64,000 bases of DNA from Aquiflexum gelatinilyticum (GTDB lineage: Bacteria > Bacteroidota > Bacteroidia > Cytophagales > Cyclobacteriaceae): NCBI RefSeq assembly GCF_024741135.1, contig NZ_JANSUY010000002.1, forward strand, positions 186,001-250,000, in the 5' to 3' direction. This document shows positions 62,152 to 64,000 of this stretch, in pieces. The position numbers were made by a program, and so were the translations under genes. Below the pieces are notes generated by a model. The model was not told the origin of the DNA, did not search any database, and saw only the letters and a program-made list of their open reading frames with translations. Position 1 is the first letter of the stretch; every line of letters starts with the position of its first letter.

Positions 62152-64000
62152 ATGAAAAGAACCATTAAGAAAGTAGCCATTTTAGGTTCAGGAGTGATGG
62201 GGTCAAGGATTGCCTGCCATTTTGCCAATATCGGCGTGCAGGTTTTGCTTCTTGATATTGTCCCCAACGAGCCTAATGAGGATGAAAAGAAAAAGGGCCT
62301 GACCGTCAGTGATAAATCCGTCAGGAACCGGATTGTGAATACTGCGCTTGACAATACCTTAAAGGCAAAGCCTGCGTCATTGTATGATGCTTCTTCGATC
62401 GCGAGGATTACCACAGGAAATTTTGATGATGATTTGTCAAAAATCAAAGACTACGATTGGGTAATGGAAGTAGTCGTCGAAAGGTTGGACATCAAGCAAT
62501 CACTTTTTGAAAAAGTAGAAAAATACCGCAGACCAGGAACTTTGATCACTTCCAATACTTCGGGCATACCGATTCACATGATGAGTGAAGGAAGATCAGA
62601 AGACTTCCAAGCCAACTTTGCAGGAACCCACTTTTTCAATCCGCCAAGATACCTCAGGTTATTGGAAATCATCCCCGGACCAAAAACAAATCCCGGAGTC
62701 ATCGACTTCCTCATGGATTTTGGGGATAGGTTTTTAGGCAAAGAAACTGTTTTATGTAAAGATACTCCTGCATTCATCGCCAACAGGATTGGGGTGTATG
62801 CCATCATTTCAGGGATGCATGCCATTGAGAAAATGGGGCTGAGTGTCTCAGAGGTAGACAAACTTACCGGACCTATTATCGGTCGCGCAAAGTCGGCTAC
62901 TTTCAGGACCATGGATGTTGTCGGTCTCGATACAACAGTCAATGTCTCCAACAACCTTTACAAGACCTTGACCCACGATGAATCAAGAGATAAATTTCTT
63001 CTTCCAAACATTGTCAAAGTATTGTATGACAACAAATGGTTAGGGGACAAAACAGGTCAGGGATATTTCAAAATGATCCGCCATAAAGACGGGACCAAAG
63101 AACTGAAAGAACTTGATCTGAAGACTTTTGAATACAAAGACACTGAAAAACCAAAATTTAAAGCCCTTGAGGCATCCAAAGAAATTGAGGACCTAAAAAA
63201 GAGAATCAAATTCCTTGTGAACTTCGATGACCGTGCGGGTGAATTTTACAGAGCATCTTTTTATGACCTCTTCAAATATTGCTCCCACCGGATCCCCGAA
63301 ATCTCCGATGAATTATACAGAATTGACCAAGCCGTTTCAGCAGGTTTTGGTTGGGAATTAGGTCCCTTTGAAACATGGGACATCCTTGGCGTCAAAGATA
63401 CGGTGGAGAAGATGGAAGCTGCAGGAGAAAAAGCCGCTGCTTGGGTACATGAAATGCTTGCTGCAGGACATGCATCTTTCTATAAAGTGGAAGGCGGACA
63501 GCGTAGATACTACGACATTCCTTCTAAATCCTATTTGCCAATACCCGGCGTGGAAGATTTTATCATCCTTGACACACTCAAGGCAGCCAACAAAAAACTT
63601 TGGGGCAATGCCGGAACTACCGTTTATGATTTGGGGGATGATGTCATCGGTTTGGAATTTCATACAAAGATGAACTCTATCGGTCAGGAAGTAATCGAAG
63701 GCATCAATACTGCGATCAACATGGCCGAAAAATCATATAAAGGCCTTGTCATCGGAAATGAAGGAGGAAACTTCTCCGCAGGAGCTAACCTTGCCATGTT
63801 GTTCATGTTTGCCGGAGATCAGGAGTTTGACGAAATCAACTTGATGATTGCCGGATTTCAAAACACCATGATGCGTGCACGGTATTCTTCCGTTCCGGTT
63901 GTGGTAGCACCCCATAATATGGCCCTTGGAGGAGGTTGTGAACTTTCGCTTCATGCAGATGCCGTACAGGCCCATGCAGAATTGTATATGGGTTTGGTGG
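62152..64000 (+). CDS. fadN: 3-hydroxyacyl-CoA dehydrogenase/enoyl-CoA hydratase, FadN type, 3' end outside window
   Basis: 616 residues are visible and the frame runs off the window. The N-terminal NAD domain opens AILGSGVMGSRIACHFANIG. The hydroxyacyl-CoA dehydrogenase region has GTHFFNPPRYLRLLEIIPG and KDTPAFIANRIG. The hydratase domain is C-terminal: GNEGGNFSAGANLAML and ALGGGCELSLHADA. This dehydrogenase-then-hydratase order is that of Bacillus FadN, not of FadB. It follows marR closely and would usually be followed by a thiolase gene. Confidence 0.92.
   Translation, partial: MKRTIKKVAILGSGVMGSRIACHFANIGVQVLLLDIVPNEPNEDEKKKGLTVSDKSVRNRIVNTALDNTLKAKPASLYDASSIARITTGNFDDDLSKIKDYDWVMEVVVERLDIKQSLFEKVEKYRRPGTLITSNTSGIPIHMMSEGRSEDFQANFAGTHFFNPPRYLRLLEIIPGPKTNPGVIDFLMDFGDRFLGKETVLCKDTPAFIANRIGVYAIISGMHAIEKMGLSVSEVDKLTGPIIGRAKSATFRTMDVVGLDTTVNVSNNLYKTLTHDESRDKFLLPNIVKVLYDNKWLGDKTGQGYFKMIRHKDGTKELKELDLKTFEYKDTEKPKFKALEASKEIEDLKKRIKFLVNFDDRAGEFYRASFYDLFKYCSHRIPEISDELYRIDQAVSAGFGWELGPFETWDILGVKDTVEKMEAAGEKAAAWVHEMLAAGHASFYKVEGGQRRYYDIPSKSYLPIPGVEDFIILDTLKAANKKLWGNAGTTVYDLGDDVIGLEFHTKMNSIGQEVIEGINTAINMAEKSYKGLVIGNEGGNFSAGANLAMLFMFAGDQEFDEINLMIAGFQNTMMRARYSSVPVVVAPHNMALGGGCELSLHADAVQAHAELYMGLV

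Overview
The window reads as chromosome of a Bacteroidota bacterium, most likely family Cyclobacteriaceae (Algoriphagus-like). The evidence is a GldJ-type gliding lipoprotein, many lipoproteins ending in a short 'LLFSC' lipobox, a Tat-exported Gfo/Idh/MocA oxidoreductase beside a sugar isomerase, a lipoprotein sulfatase, HflK/HflC, a CydAB pair, LemA/TPM proteins, and gene starts with little Shine-Dalgarno signal. No rRNA, tRNA, CRISPR array, prophage or intact insertion sequence was seen.

Layout. 1-9 kb: a ChlI/ChlD-like AAA-VWA pair, an AI-2E-type exporter with an apparent frameshift, acylphosphatase, a Kazal protein, a carbamoyltransferase and a prmC operon. 9-15 kb (mostly minus): OxyR with both redox cysteines, then ribokinase, an ADP-ribosylglycohydrolase lipoprotein, a nucleoside hydrolase lipoprotein and a permease, which together look like a ribosyl/nucleoside salvage unit. 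15-20 kb: Tat-exported sugar enzymes, a double-thioredoxin lipoprotein and an ohr pair whose MarR regulator has no cysteine. 20-25 kb: repeat-rich intergenic DNA of several families, a metallophosphoesterase and two AT-rich accessory genes. 25-27 kb: an AT-rich two-gene unit of an HNH nuclease and a methyltransferase-HIT fusion. 27-41 kb: sulfatase, cydAB, SMP-30-like lactonase, S9 peptidase, gldJ and mfd. 41-52 kb: subunit III-like oxidase protein, hflKC, Fur, aspartyl protease-PDZ, large PAS/GAF histidine kinase, LemA-TPM-TPM and ComF.

52-62 kb is the most informative part. A plus-strand run of xthA, an RsbW-like kinase, ybeY, mnmG, a methyltransferase and an Ig-like lipoprotein carries two near-perfect parS sites immediately before mnmG. 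About 4.5 kb later a 471-bp gene-free, AT-rich stretch holds a cluster of DnaA-box-like sequences. I read this as the likely replication-origin region. The window ends in fatty-acid degradation: acyl-CoA synthetase, a MarR regulator preceded by two 14-bp palindromic operators, and a FadN-type dehydrogenase/hydratase cut by the window edge.

Most candidates for something undescribed are the HNH + methyltransferase-HIT pair, the ADP-ribosyl/nucleoside unit, the cysteine-free OhrR-like regulator, and the oriC/parS region. The dispersed intergenic repeats are a further theme.
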